A DNA stretch of 64,000 nt from Neodontobutis hainanensis (lineage: Eukaryota > Chordata > Actinopteri > Gobiiformes > Odontobutidae): the NCBI GenBank assembly GCA_024349245.1, contig JALDNG010000080.1, forward strand, positions 1,556,001 through 1,620,000, in the 5' to 3' direction. Both the position numbers and the translations under genes were made by a program. The notes under the pieces are model-generated. The model was not told the origin of the DNA. It saw only the letters and a program-made list of their open reading frames with translations, and made no database searches. Below, one piece after another: positions 11,898 to 24,000 of this stretch; positions within the stretch are counted from its first letter, which is position 1; each line of letters opens with the position of its first letter.

Positions 11898-12275
11898 TAG
11901 CCTGGTATACCAGTCTGGTCCCATTCTCACAGCAAATCCCTTCTCTTGCCGTTTTTGCGGACGGACCAATCACAAGCCGTTTGTCTGCAGCAGGGTGTGG
12001 TTGCTGGTTAGATCATACACAAGTGACTTGGCTAGCGGCTAGTCCAAAACATTCAACATGGCGGACGCAGCTATCAAGAGGCAGTTTATTTCTGCTCTCG
12101 ACTCGGTTTGAATAATCAACAAAGTAGAAAAATAATGAAACTGCTCTGGTGTCCGCTCTACTGCTGCCCATGTTAACTAGCGGCACTCACCTTGTTGAGT
12201 ACCTGTGTAGTGCTGCCTGTTTTCACTTCACGTCCGGTGTTTCTCTGATTGGTTAACATTACGCCTGCAAACGCC
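11898..12275. mobile_element. MITE-like repeat, one end recognised
   Basis: Begins TAGCCTGGTATACCAG, similar to the end of the element at 3316-3660, and contains moderately GC-rich body sequence (including CAACATGGCGGACGC) unlike its AT-rich flanks. The matching right end was not found, so the right boundary is approximate. Confidence 0.4.
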
Positions 12276-13798
12276 ACCCTTAAAAAAAGTTATCTGTGTT
12301 TAAAGTGAACCAAGTAGATGAACTCAGGGGCTTCCATGCTCAGAATGTCTAGGTAGAGTAAAGGGAGAACAGATCTGACCAGCTTGTTCCATCTCTAAGA
12401 CTCAACAGCAAATGGCAGAGGTTTAAAGGTTTAAAAAAATATACTGCTACTGGTGTTTGTGAATGTTACTGTCAATTGTCTCTTTATGTTTTAGCTATTT
12501 TACTTGCTTTTTGTCCTCTAAAGTTGGGTTGGGGCTAAATATATAAACACAAAATAAATACATTTCTGACAAATTTACTGGGAATTCCTGGTCTCAATTG
12601 GCTGCATCTGCTACAGACACATGGTTAAAATAATAGCTAAAATAATATAATTATATATTCAATAATATGGAGAAGAGGTTAGTGCACCCGGTTGAGGGTT
12701 CAAATCCCCTGGGGAAAAACTCCAGCCACAGTCTCAGTCTGCGCTAGTCTCAAGCCTGAGTAAATGGAGAAGGTGAAAAGATGGAGAGGGTAAGAAAATA
12801 CTAACTTCTTTGCTTTGGCGACCCCCAGATGAGGATAGTCTTAGCAGGCACTTACTAATAAGTTTATGCATGACATTGAGATACAGACAGAATCAAACTA
12901 AATATCACTAAAGAATTATTAAAGTGAGACACAGACCATTAAAGTAATGCTATACTCCAAAAATAATATTTTTTATCTGATATTTTAATATATGATTACA
13001 CTACACGTTTCTATGTTATGTGAGGAAATATCCTGAATGTATCCTGAAGAAATACTTATTACTAGATTGGCAACTATATACTACCAACTGTAGCATTTCT
13101 TCTAGGTTTCAAAAAAGAAACATTGAGCTATTGGTGCGGCCCTTTTCTTACTTAAATAATGATGTGGTGTAATCTGTTTCAGTTTCTTTAATGAAAAGAA
13201 TTGCAGCCACTATCTTTCTTTACAAGTAGAGCCTATCCAAGTGCGAAGTCTGGAACAAAGAACATTGTCTTCTGAAATAGTCACTTTAGTGTATTTTATA
13301 CAAATGGGACTCTGCTAGGGTCCATTGTATTGGCCTGTTTTCTTTATTATATGCACTAATCTCTGGAGATAAGTCCTCGTCCCGGGACAGGAAAGTTCCA
13401 TTGGATGTTTGTGTCCAGCTGAGGGGAACATGAGTCCACTGATTTTATGTTAAGAAACCATCATCAATTTTAATAAAATCTTATTTTTGTCCCTAAAATT
13501 ACACTGGGCTGCTTTATGTAAGCCTGCTGTAAATAATCCCATGAATCATTACACTTGCAATACTAGGCATGGATTTTGACGTCTTCTGCCAAACTTTGAC
13601 TTTATTATTTATTTACATCTATGCTTTAATTTGATAATATTATAACTTTAAATTTACTTTAAGGGTACATTGTATTTATATTTTAGACCACTATTTTGCT
13701 CGCTTTTGTAAATGCTTCTAATCTAGTCAAAAACTTAGAAATGCGTTCTAAATATCATGCAGTGTTTGATTATGTCCTACCTGTTGCTTTGCTGCAGC
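12276..13798. other. No gene recognised; tRNA-like fragment
   Basis: Near 12675-12720 the text GGTTGAGGGTTCAAATCCCC resembles a tRNA or SINE B box without the rest of a tRNA. The remainder, just upstream of the claudin gene, holds no supported exon. Confidence 0.4.
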
Positions 13799-13940
<142 letters not shown>

Positions 13941-14120
13941 CTGCTCCGTGCGTGAGCAGGCGCGCTCGTTACGCACCCACTTTGACACCGTCACCCACAT
14001 GCCGGTCCCTTCTGAAGACCCCTGCGCACACACGAGGAGCCACTCTCTCTGCCTCTCATTTCCCAGCTCTGACTCCGCGTCTGTTCTGCGGATTTTCCAC
14101 AAGGAGACGTATTTAAAACA

Positions 14121-17100
14121 ATGGCTAACTCCGGTATCCAGCTGCTCGGCTTCTTCATGTCGCTCGTGGGGATTGTTGGACTGATCATAGGGACTATTTT
14201 ACCGCAGTGGAAGATGTCCGCGTACATCGGGGACAACATAATCACAGCAGTGGCCATGTACCAGGGCTTGTGGATGTCCTGCGCCTTCCAGAGCACAGGC
14301 CAGCTCCAGTGTAAAATCTACGACTCCATCCTGCAGCTAGACAGTAAGTAGTACCACACGTGTCTGCACTAGGACCATGAAATTTTACTTTACACCACAA
14401 CAGACACCCAGAAATGAATATTTTACCTACCAGAAGTGGCGCTTACTTTTTAAATTGTTTTTTTTTTTCTGAAACCCCTCATTCTTTGCATTTGCTAAAC
14501 TATTTACTAATTATTTTAAGTTATTAACTTAGAAGCACCTTTTGAACTACTTGTATGACCCCTGCTTAACCTAAGGGCATTTTCAAGTCATTACACTATA
14601 ATTACCGTCAACATCCTCTAATTATCATGTCTGGCTAGTAATTTATCAGTTACTGTGAAGTATTGTCAACAAAAAAGTTTTCATTTCAGTCTGCGGTGCC
14701 TAAATTTGTCAAAGTAGCATGCATTGTTTTAGCATTGGAGTTTACAGTAGCCTAATAAGTATCAATAACATTTTTATTTACGGTGTGAAACAGAGGGTTC
14801 CAAACACTGGGTCTTTTTTATTCATATAATATCTATTTTTTAACTCTAATTAATCTTTTTATTCTGAGTAAAACATTGGTCATTTACTTTTACGGCATTA
14901 CATAGACAATTATATATATTTTGTTAGTTTTATTAAGTTTACTCTTATGCAAATCCTACTGTGTGTGAATATCACTTTTATGTCCTTCACCTACTGTAGA
15001 CCTATATCATTTAAATTGTTTATATTGGTTATTGATCAGCTTATCAGATATGTATTTGAGAAAACAGTTAGAATACTGCAGGTCAAGTATTACCCTTAAC
15101 GTGCCCAATTCATCCGAGCTTAACCTTAAAGCGAACCCATGGTAACTGCACTGTTGACTTCAGGGATCTCACTGTACATCACCGAACTGTAGACACTGAA
15201 CCCCACCTCTGTCAAGGACAAAAGACCATCATTTACTGTGGCTCATGCACTCTCATTTGACTCTGTGATAATCTTTTCATTTGTGGTGAGTATGGTTATA
15301 TTGCTTTTACACACTAAAATGACAATAGTGTACAATAGCTGAGCCTAAATTGATTAATATATAAAAATGATACTGGATATTTACAAGTGATCACTAAATA
15401 TGTATATTTAAAGGCAAAATATATTTATAGGAATTTTACTGCAGCAACTTGAATGAATGAATGAATAATTCTAAACTCGAATCTAGTTATTTAATAAAAT
15501 ATTCTGTTTCTATGACTTTGATGACACTTTATTCACATTTTCATCTTTAAAAGTTTGAAGCACACAGTAAATCAGTCAGATCCTGAACCTTCACTTAAAA
15601 TTTACTGAAAAAAAAGAAAGGAACTAAGCAAATAAAAATCAGGTCAAATATAGATTCTGTTTAACTGCAAGGTTAAGGAAAAAAAATCCACAGAGAACTA
15701 ACTAAACGTATGCACAATGTGTACAATAACTACAGTAGGTTGTGTTAAGTCATGATAACATGCTTTTATACATGCATATATGCTCATGCTTCTTCCCTGC
15801 ATCCTTTGGGTCCCACCCTTTCTCCTGTGTTTGCTGGGGCAGGGCAGAGATGGCTTAGACTGGCACAAACTGGTTCTAGGTGGACAGAAAAATAAACGAG
15901 GGGGGTACTCTGTCATAGGTTTATAGGAAAAAGAGGAGGGGGTCAATGACAGATGAGGGTCCTGACAGTGGTGTTTCAATCAGCAGCTGAAGGGAAGGAG
16001 ACACAGAGACGGGGGCCTGCGATGTGCTCTGTTTGTGTGTGTGCAAGTGTATCCCAGGGTTTCTCTTCCAGGAAATGCCCACATTAAAAAAAAAAAAAAA
16101 AAACTTGGCAGAGTAATGGAACTCCACTCCGTGGGACACATTAAGTCTCACTCATACATTACGTGACTTTACAAAGTGTTGTTTTCATATTTTTTTGGCG
16201 ACTCATTTCAGGTTCACTTCAGGCTACTCGAGCCCTGATGATAGTGGGCATCATCGTTTCCATCGCGGGGCTGGGCGTGTCCTGTATGGGGATGAAGTGC
16301 ACCACATGTGGGGGTAGCGACAAGTTACGCAAGTCACGTATCGCCATGACGGGAGGCATCATCCTGCTGGTGGGAGGTGAGCATGGAAAAGCTTTCACAC
16401 ACTTCACACAGAATACATACAGTATTGGCTTGGTTGCACTGGACGTCACTTCCTGGAGACAATGTGGCATGTCAGGCAGTGATTCTATGGAAGTAACTAG
16501 CTGGTAAAAGTTTAAAAATACTGACATTTTGTATTGTTAATTTTATCAAGTTCTTAGTTTTGAAGGTTGTCAAAAATAACCAAATTGCCAAATTGAATTT
16601 AACAGACAAATATTCTAACTTGTAGGGCAAAAGGTAAACAATACACCATTCTTATTAAAGGTAGGTTATGAACTTAATGGACTAATTTAATAACTGCGTA
16701 GTAATTATACATTTGGATAAAGGTCTAGGTCCATGCCAACTCTGTGAAACTGTGCAAATCTTATTTAAGAACCAGGATAGGCAACCAGGCTACGAGTCTG
16801 AGGCCGTGGGACAGAGGGGGCCAGAAGCTGAGGGCAAACGGAACGTGGTGATACCAACTGGTCCAATGTCCTTCAGTACTGCCGATGACGCAGTGGAATG
16901 TGTGGTCCACAAGTGACGGCTGGTCCTGTTTGGCCTCAGACAGCGCTGTGCAGGCTGGCAGTGATTTTTTCTGCCCAAGAGCTGGTAATTCTCTTTTTCG
17001 GTTCAGAGGTCAGGAAACGGCTCTGTCTGTGAGAAGGTGCTGGTTGTTTGTTTCAGTTTAACCACAGTCAAATCAGAGTATGGCCTTTGTAGAGATCACA

Positions 17101-20100
17101 GAGTGAAAATGCCAATTGGAAAAAATGTTCAAAGTTATCTCTAGACCCCTAATTATAGTTGGCCAAGTTTTACCGCCTCATCCAGATAGGATTTGGTTGT
17201 AAATACAATATCCAATAAATTAATTTATCTGTTCATCTCTCTTATGAGTGTTCACACACAAATAAATAATCTTCTATATAAAAATCTAAAGACATTAGTA
17301 ATACACAGAGAAAGGAGTGTTATTGCTTCTGCTACAGATAAAAAAATAGCCTTCTGGGTAAATGTTTATTACTGTGCACAGTCCCTCAAAAAAAAAAAAA
17401 AAAAAATAAAACGATAGAAACTGGAACAGCATAGTATCTGTGCAGTACGTTGTTGTTTTTAGGCAAATTAGACATGTGTTTCTGTGAAAGTAATGCACAC
17501 TGCTGCTGCTTTGCTTGTTTTTAATTTTTACTGAGCAAAAAAATAAATGTAATATTTCAAGTGCCCTGGCTCCAACTGATCAAACCAAAAAAAGTTTCTA
17601 TTGAGTTCTCATGGCATTTGTCCAGAAAAATAATTATCAGGTGAACATAAGGCATCAGAAAAAGCCCTTGCAACTTTTGTTTGCAGATGAGAGGAGCTTA
17701 CAATATAAAAAAAGAAAGAAATGACAGTTGTTGTCAAGCTTGTGTAATTTAGGTCATGGACCCAAACTCAAAGCTTTGATTTGCTGTTTAGTGTAAAAGG
17801 CCTATCAATTATTTACTGCCTCAATAATTATTCAGTTTAGAAAAAAACACTCTTTTTAATAAACATATATAAGTAAAACATATTTCAAAATATGTGGTCA
17901 TAATCTGATTCAAAATGTCTGAGCTTACATAATAGGGGATTTTCTCTACATTTACATTTAGTCATTTAGATGACGCTTTTTTCCAAAGCGACTTACATTA
18001 AGCTTCTATTCACCAGTGTTAAAGCTGGAACACCATTGGAGGCAAGGTGGGTTAATCGTTTTGCCCAAGTACACAACAACAGTATGAACTGTAAGGAGAG
18101 CAGGATTTGAACCACCAACCTTGAGGGACAACCGCTCTACCACAGAGCGTAGTGGTTGGGTGAAACCATTAATTGTAAAACAACTGTGTTTAATCTTTTT
18201 AAATCATAATGACAACAAAAACTACCCAAATGACCCTGATAAAAAGTTTACATTCCCTGGTGATTCTGCACACAATTGAAACAAACCGGTTTAAATGGCT
18301 ACTAAAGGTAACCACCTCACCTGTGATCTGTTTGTTTGTAATCAGTGTGTGTGTATAAAAGGTCAGTGAGTTTCTGGACTCCTGACAGATCCTTACATCT
18401 GCGGAAAAAGGTAATTGAAGTTGTATAAAACAGGAAATGGATAAAAGAAGATATCCATGATTTGAGAATGCCAGTGTTCAAACTCTAATTAAGAAATGGA
18501 AAATGACGGATTCTGTTGAAACCAAACCACGGTCAGGTAGACTAACAAACATTCCAGCCAAAACTGCCAGGAAAATTGTTTGGGATGCAAAAAAAAACCC
18601 ACAAATAACTTTAGCTGAAATACAGGATTCCTGTCCCGGGACAGATTCTCAAGATGCACAATAAGGAGGCACTTTAAGAAAATTGGGCTGCATGGTTGAG
18701 AAAGCATTACTATGAAAATGCCACAAAGCATCCCACTTACAATACCCCAAACAGCTCAGAGACAAGCCTCAAAACTTCTGGAACAAAGTCGTTTGGAGTG
18801 ATGAGACCACAATAGAACTTTTTGGCCACAACCATAAACGTTACATTTGGAGAAGAGTCAACAAGGCCTTTGATGAAAGGTACACCATTCCTGCTGTGAA
18901 ACATGGAGGTGGATCTGATGTTTTGGGGATGTGTGAGCTACAAAGGCACAGGAAACTTGGTCAGAATTGATGGCAAGATGAATGCAGCATGTAATTAGAA
19001 AATACTGGAGGAAATTTGCACTCATCAACCCAGAAGCTGCGCATGGGACATACTTGGATATTCCAGTCGACTTGTCATTGGCTACAGCAAAATAATGCGA
19101 AAGTTCTTGACTGGCCTCAGTCTCCTGACCTCAGTATCATTGAGCCTCTCTGGGGAGATCTCAAATGTGCAGTTCATGCAAGACAACCCTTTTGTGGTTT
19201 TCCCTCACATTTTCTTGTAAAGCAAAGCAGTAATGGTAAATGGTAAATGGCATGCATTTATATAGCGCTTTCCTGCACCCTTCTCGGGCACCCAAAGCAC
19301 TTTACATCGTGCTTCCACTCACCCCATTCACACACATCCACTCCTGGGGCAGACAGAGAGGGGGGCTGTCATACAAACGGCGCTCAGCCTTCTCCTACCA
19401 CCACCAAACACACCTCTACAGTCACACACATTCATACACCAGTGCTACGGACACCGGGAGCCAGGTGGGTTAAGTGTCTTGCCCAAGGACACAACGACAG
19501 TATGAACTGTGGGTAGACTGTGGGTCATTACTATAAGCTTGTTTCTAAATGAATCACGCTGGTTTATCATAAACCTTTTCACATTCTATACCTGGTTCAG
19601 TAAAGCCCCTCCAAACTCACCAGATTCTCACACGCTCCTTAGATTCTTGGTCCAGATTGTAGGAGGACATTTGATGTGTCCCTAAAGGATCTTCTCCCAC
19701 TCATGTCCTCAGAGGTCATAAAAGTTCTGGAGTGGACACAAACTAAATGAGCTAACTGTGCTGCTGACTGTAAAGGACATAAAAGCTTTCATGATGCTTG
19801 ATTTATTTTTTTTTCTTTCATTGCAGGACTTTGTGCCATTGTGGCATGCTCTTGGTTTGCTCATAACGTGATCCGGGCCTTCTATAATCCATATACTCCA
19901 GTCAACACCAAGTAAGTCTCTGTACAGCCACATATTTTCCACCATTATTGTGTTTTTAAGAACTACTGGTTTACTCAATGGCTGTGGCTTTGATTGTGGT
20001 CAAAGTTATCTTGGCCTTATATAGGATTTTCTGTATAAATAATGATAATTGGGCAAGCACCTCCTGGCTGGACTCAGACCAGATAGTGTTATACATCACT

Positions 20101-21292
20101 CATTTTAACTGACCTCCGCTTGGTTTAAAAGCCCACTGTGTTGGGGGCACAGTGGGCTTTTAAACCCACTGTGTGAACTTTTTAATTTTGTTTTAGTGCA
20201 AAGAAGTACAATTACATTATAATATCTGTGTTCTCATCAATGACAACTGAAAAAGATTAAGTTTGGCAAAAATCAGAAGCATGTATGTTTTCACAAACTC
20301 ACCCTCACAATATGTCTCTGATGCTGATGCTATTGGGCGAGCCATAATTTATAATGATGCTGCATCACTCACCTCTCAGATACAAGTAAAAACAGACTGC
20401 TGTTTCCTTAGACCTGCTAACAATTCATCTATTTTCTCAGTCGTCCTGCAGCTGTTGTTTTTTTTTTTCTGAGTGTCATTGAGGCACCGAATATTATATT
20501 TTCTAAACACTGAAACTTGCTGCATATACCTCAAGCAAACACATTTCCATTCTTCTCAGTGAATAAATAGGTAGTGGTTCCTTGAGATTAAAAGGAAGGT
20601 CTACCTGAGGGCATTACCTCAAACTGATCACAGACAATATAAGTGGGATCATTAGCAATTTTAGTGCTGTCTCATAATGTCTTTTCCTGAACTTATTTTA
20701 CTCAGATGTGTGCCTAACAGTAATAGTTTTAACCCAATTATTTGTATTGTCTCTATCATTTTTGTAATTAGATAAAAACATTGATGCTTTTGATGAGTTG
20801 TTTGAATTATTATTTTTTTACAAAAAAGGAAGTGAGTCACTGCTTGAATTTTAGTAGCGTTCCCTTTTATCTCTAACCTTTGATTATGCACTGGTCTTGG
20901 TCTTGCCTTGGTTTGAGTTCCTGCAAGTCCATTTCTGTCTATGCCTTTGGAAAGTCACTTTCATATATAACCAAATTTAGACACTGGCACAAATGTAAAG
21001 TTGATGTAAAAGGCAGCTAGTTTCAGGAGATTTGGAAGACTAATATTCAGGTCCGGTCATGTGACCAAATAAAAAATGTAGGTTTTATTGCACATTACAT
21101 GAAAACAATTTCATCTACTCCAGGTTCGAGTTTGGAGCGGCCATCTTTATTGCGTGGGGTGGCTCTCTCCTGGACGTCTTGGGCGGGACCATGTTGGCTT
21201 CTTCTTGTCCTCGTAAGAAGCAGGTGTCCAAATACCCGCCGGTGTCCAGCGCCCGCTCCGGACCTCCCAGCAGCACTAAGGAGTACGTCTGA
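14121..21292 (+). CDS. cldn7: Claudin, best matched to claudin-7 (four coding exons)
   Basis: Coding exons are 14121-14343, 16212-16376, 19827-19911 and 21124-21292, all with GT-AG introns and matching phases (1, 1, 2), giving 213 residues. Claudins are four-pass membrane proteins that form the paracellular barrier of epithelial tight junctions. Visible features: TM1 about residues 8-28, first extracellular loop with the claudin signature W30, G49-L50-W51, C54 and C64, TM2 about 79-101, TM3 about 117-137, TM4 about 162-184, and a C-terminal KEYV PDZ-binding end expected to dock ZO proteins. Length fits the family (about 211). MKCTTCGG after TM2 and the KEYV end resemble claudin-7 more than claudin-1 or -19, but a teleost-specific relative cannot be excluded. 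The start is the first ATG after a GC-rich 5' leader. Introns 2 and 3 carry transposons and a hairpin. Confidence 0.93.
14344..16211 (+). other. Claudin intron 1
   Basis: AT-rich intron with donor GTAAGT and acceptor TTTCAG. A poly(A) run lies near 16087-16103. No other gene is seen in it. Confidence 0.85.
17945..18150 (-). repeat. tRNA-derived SINE, reversed, in claudin intron 2
   Basis: Minus-strand reading gives the tRNA-like head at the right end (18150 side) and at the left end the tail AAGTCGCTTTGGAAAAAAGC-like text also seen at 48.8 kb. It abuts the Tc1 remnant that follows and may have inserted into it. Confidence 0.8.
18150..19230 (+). mobile_element. Tc1-type transposon remnant in claudin intron 2
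   Basis: The stretch GGCTACTAAAGGTAACCA followed by GTGTGTGTATAAAAGGTCAG is also present in the intact Tc1 copy at 55.9-57.7 kb, there in the opposite orientation. Downstream the transposase frame is broken by several stops but keeps recognisable blocks (NVTFGEESTRPLMKG, NMEVDLMFWGCVSYKG). The left inverted terminal repeat is missing and the right end is cut by the next repeat, so the copy is dead. Confidence 0.8.
19232..19505 (+). repeat. LINE/SINE-type interspersed repeat in claudin intron 2
   Basis: Starts with GGTAAATGGTAAATGGCATG and TTTATATAGCGCTTTC and ends with GTGTCTTGCCCAAGGACACA, the body text shared by the tRNA-derived SINEs in this window. Its tRNA-like head is absent. Confidence 0.6.
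20124..20164. repeat. Perfect 17-bp inverted repeat in claudin intron 3
   Basis: TTTAAAAGCCCACTGTG at 20124-20140 pairs exactly with 20148-20164 across a 7-nt loop. Part of the arm (CCCACTGTGTG) recurs directly after it. Confidence 0.85.
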
Positions 21293-22460
21293 AACCGCCC
21301 CCTCCCCCCGCTGCTCGGGACCTAATCCAGTCGAAGACCAAGGATTGAGGAGATATATGTCAAATGTCATAGACAGACTCATGGGACTTTTTATTTTAAG
21401 CAGTTCTTTCGATAACCCCTTTATTTTTAATATAGAGCAATCACATTTTCTAAATGATGTCTCTCGCCCCGTCAAAACATTCTACAGTTGTTTACAAGTG
21501 GTCCTTGCAAATACGTTATAATTGGATGGCCTGACTGGATAGACAAGTCCCAAAAATGGTGGACCAACGCCAACACCTCACACCTCTTTGTAAAAAACAG
21601 CGTCTATTAGCATTTGCCATGTAATTGAAAGTAATCAATTCCCCAGTGCTGCAGGACGATACAGTGTTTTATATGAACTGTCGCCGGTCCCGAAATAGCG
21701 CTGACGATGGGGCAGGGTGTGACTTCACACATAGGGCACAGTGTGTAGGGTGAGCAGATCACACGAGCCGTTCACTCCAGCACTCACGACAGCAGCCGCA
21801 GCTCCTCACACCTGCCTGCCACAAACCCTGCTCCAATATGAAATACTTTATAATGTAGTCACGGTGCCATTATCACTCGAAGAGCTGCCACTGCCTCTAT
21901 TTATTAATGACACATTTAGCTCCGGTGTCGAAGGAAGTGTAAGTTTACTCTTGGCCTGTTTTACCTAGATGAAGACATGTTTTTATTAGTTACAATGTTT
22001 TGGCAGTATATATGGAGTGATACAAATTACATTTACAACATGTCTGTAGTGGTGCATGCTGTAGCTGTAGCTGAAAGAACAATAAAAAAAAATATGTTGT
22101 TTACTTTTACCAACTGTGTACAATTTGTCAGATTGTAATAAAACGTTAAAATATGAGAAACCTTGTTATAAGGATTTGGCTTGAGTAGTTTTTGACATCT
22201 AATGTTGATGGGTGACAATCTGTAGATATCTGTGGATCCTGCATAGCCTTTCCCTACCCAAATAATAAAACTACAATGGTAGAAGAGGAAGTGCAGCTTA
22301 AAGTGGCACATTTTCATGTTCAATATTTGTTTTAATTTATTAATTCAATAATGTTTGCACTATAAATGTTCAGTTCTTTATTCTGCGTAAGACACCGATC
22401 CCTTTGTTCATATTGTAATCATCAATTAAGTTGTACAAATAAATGTTTAAATCATGAGCT
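21293..22460 (+). other. Probable claudin 3' UTR
   Basis: No further exon is seen. AATAAA hexamers on the plus strand occur near 22080, 22136 and 22438; which one is used cannot be decided from sequence. Confidence 0.45.
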
Positions 22461-22665
22461 AATTGTTAATATGGGCTGTCAAAAGTCACTCATGCAGAAC
22501 GTATCCCGTTTGCAAAAATAATAAAATTTATAGTCCACACGTATGTCCAAAAAGACGCTCTTGTGGAGTTATTCAGCAATTTGGAAACCTACCAGGTTTT
22601 CATCCTGCTCCAATCCAAAACCTCCTTTTGGGTGCTTCAATTTAAATACAAGTGCATATTTGTTA

Positions 22666-22750
22666 TAAGGGGCGCAGTGGCTCAGTGGTAAAGCAGTCGT
22701 CCTATAACCAAAAGGTTGGCACTTCTCCCCGGTTCATACCATCACCTTGA
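22666..22750 (+). repeat. tRNA-derived SINE head
   Basis: GGCGCAGTGGCTCAGTGGTA starts a tRNA-like head, followed by AGCAGTCGTCC and a degenerate B-box region. The body and tail are missing. Confidence 0.65.
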
Positions 22751-24000
22751 TATTACCCACCAGTTTTCTACACAGTCACTAATACACTACAATATTTCCA
22801 CAAAGATTCATTTATTTCCAGAAATGCATTATGAAAGGTTCCATGCAAACAACTATTACAGCCCAAACTTTACGTCACAGAATGAGCTGTGCAGTGCAGC
22901 GCTTTTATGACACGTTACAGTAACAAATCTTTCCTCGCAGGGAGGTCACATGATCAGCCATAGCAAAAATGCGTCACCCCAAGAGGTCCACAGCAAACTT
23001 GAAAAAACTACAAAAACAGAATCCAGGATTGTCTCAGCAAAAGTCAATTATAGACTGTCATTTGTTTTCATTGCCTCAGAGTAAATGTGAGGGTAAACAA
23101 ACTTAAAAAAAGCTTTCCAGGTGTCAGCCATTTGCAAGGTAAGATTAGCTTGTATTTAGATGTGCTTTGTCACCGTTCTGGGAAAACTGCAGGTGTCTGT
23201 CATTGTTTACGGTCATTATTTACAGCTGAGTTTGAGTTTGCAGCTTAAATAATGAGTCGGCAAAAAAGAACAAAAAGCAGTACGGACTCTAAAACTGTGT
23301 AGCCCTTAAAAGAACGACCAACTGGTTATGTGTGTTTTTGAGATGCTTTACCAGACTTCATGCATAGAACTCTGCCACGGCACATAACGAGCATTCCCAC
23401 AAAGTGCATCGCGTTTGGAAAACTCAATTAATAGCTATATCCATTCAAGAAAACAATAAAAAACACATAGAGGCATAACAACACAAAGTGATATTTTCTC
23501 ATAATAAATAATTAGCTGTAGTTTTTTTCCTACACTATAGAGTTTTTGTCCATAGCATTTGCATTGATGAGAGAGTGATAGTCATTGCACAACCGAAGCT
23601 TTAAAAATTGTTCCATGACGCGGCCCGACAATCAGTAACCCTCGCTACAAAAAAAGGAGACGCTAATGTCCTTCTAATCATTCACTCAGTGCAACTTTAG
23701 AAACGTAGCCCTTTTTTTAAAAGACGCTCTCAAAAGATAAATACCTCCAAAAGTCCTGATAAGTCTACTAGCAACCGAGGTGTACAGTAGATGCTTCATT
23801 CACAGTCTGAGCAGAGGGAGGACCGATAATAAACACTATGTACAATCAGGGCTAGGCTAGAGCCACGTTTGTGTCGACACAGAGCCGGAAGCTTCAGGTA
23901 AGACACTCGACGGGGGCCAGCGTCACTGTCGGTGAGATTTGGCATCTCCCGGGAAAAAAAAGATGGAAAGAGAGGTTTTGGCACTTTCCGAGATGAAGTT
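22751..24000 (-). other. Probable 3' UTR of the CaMKII inhibitor gene and intergenic DNA
   Basis: No exon is seen. On the minus strand an AATAAA (TTTATT on the plus strand at about 22809) lies 1.2 kb beyond the stop codon and could end the transcript. The two flanking genes converge here. Confidence 0.4.

Noticed and set aside
14121..21292. Naming the claudin as claudin-1 or claudin-19
   Set aside because: The CTTCGG motif after TM2 and the KEYV terminus fit claudin-7 better, though a tree would be needed to settle it.
21095..21521. Overlapping frames on both strands at the last claudin exon
   Set aside because: They are shadows of the GC-rich claudin exon 4 and its 3' UTR.
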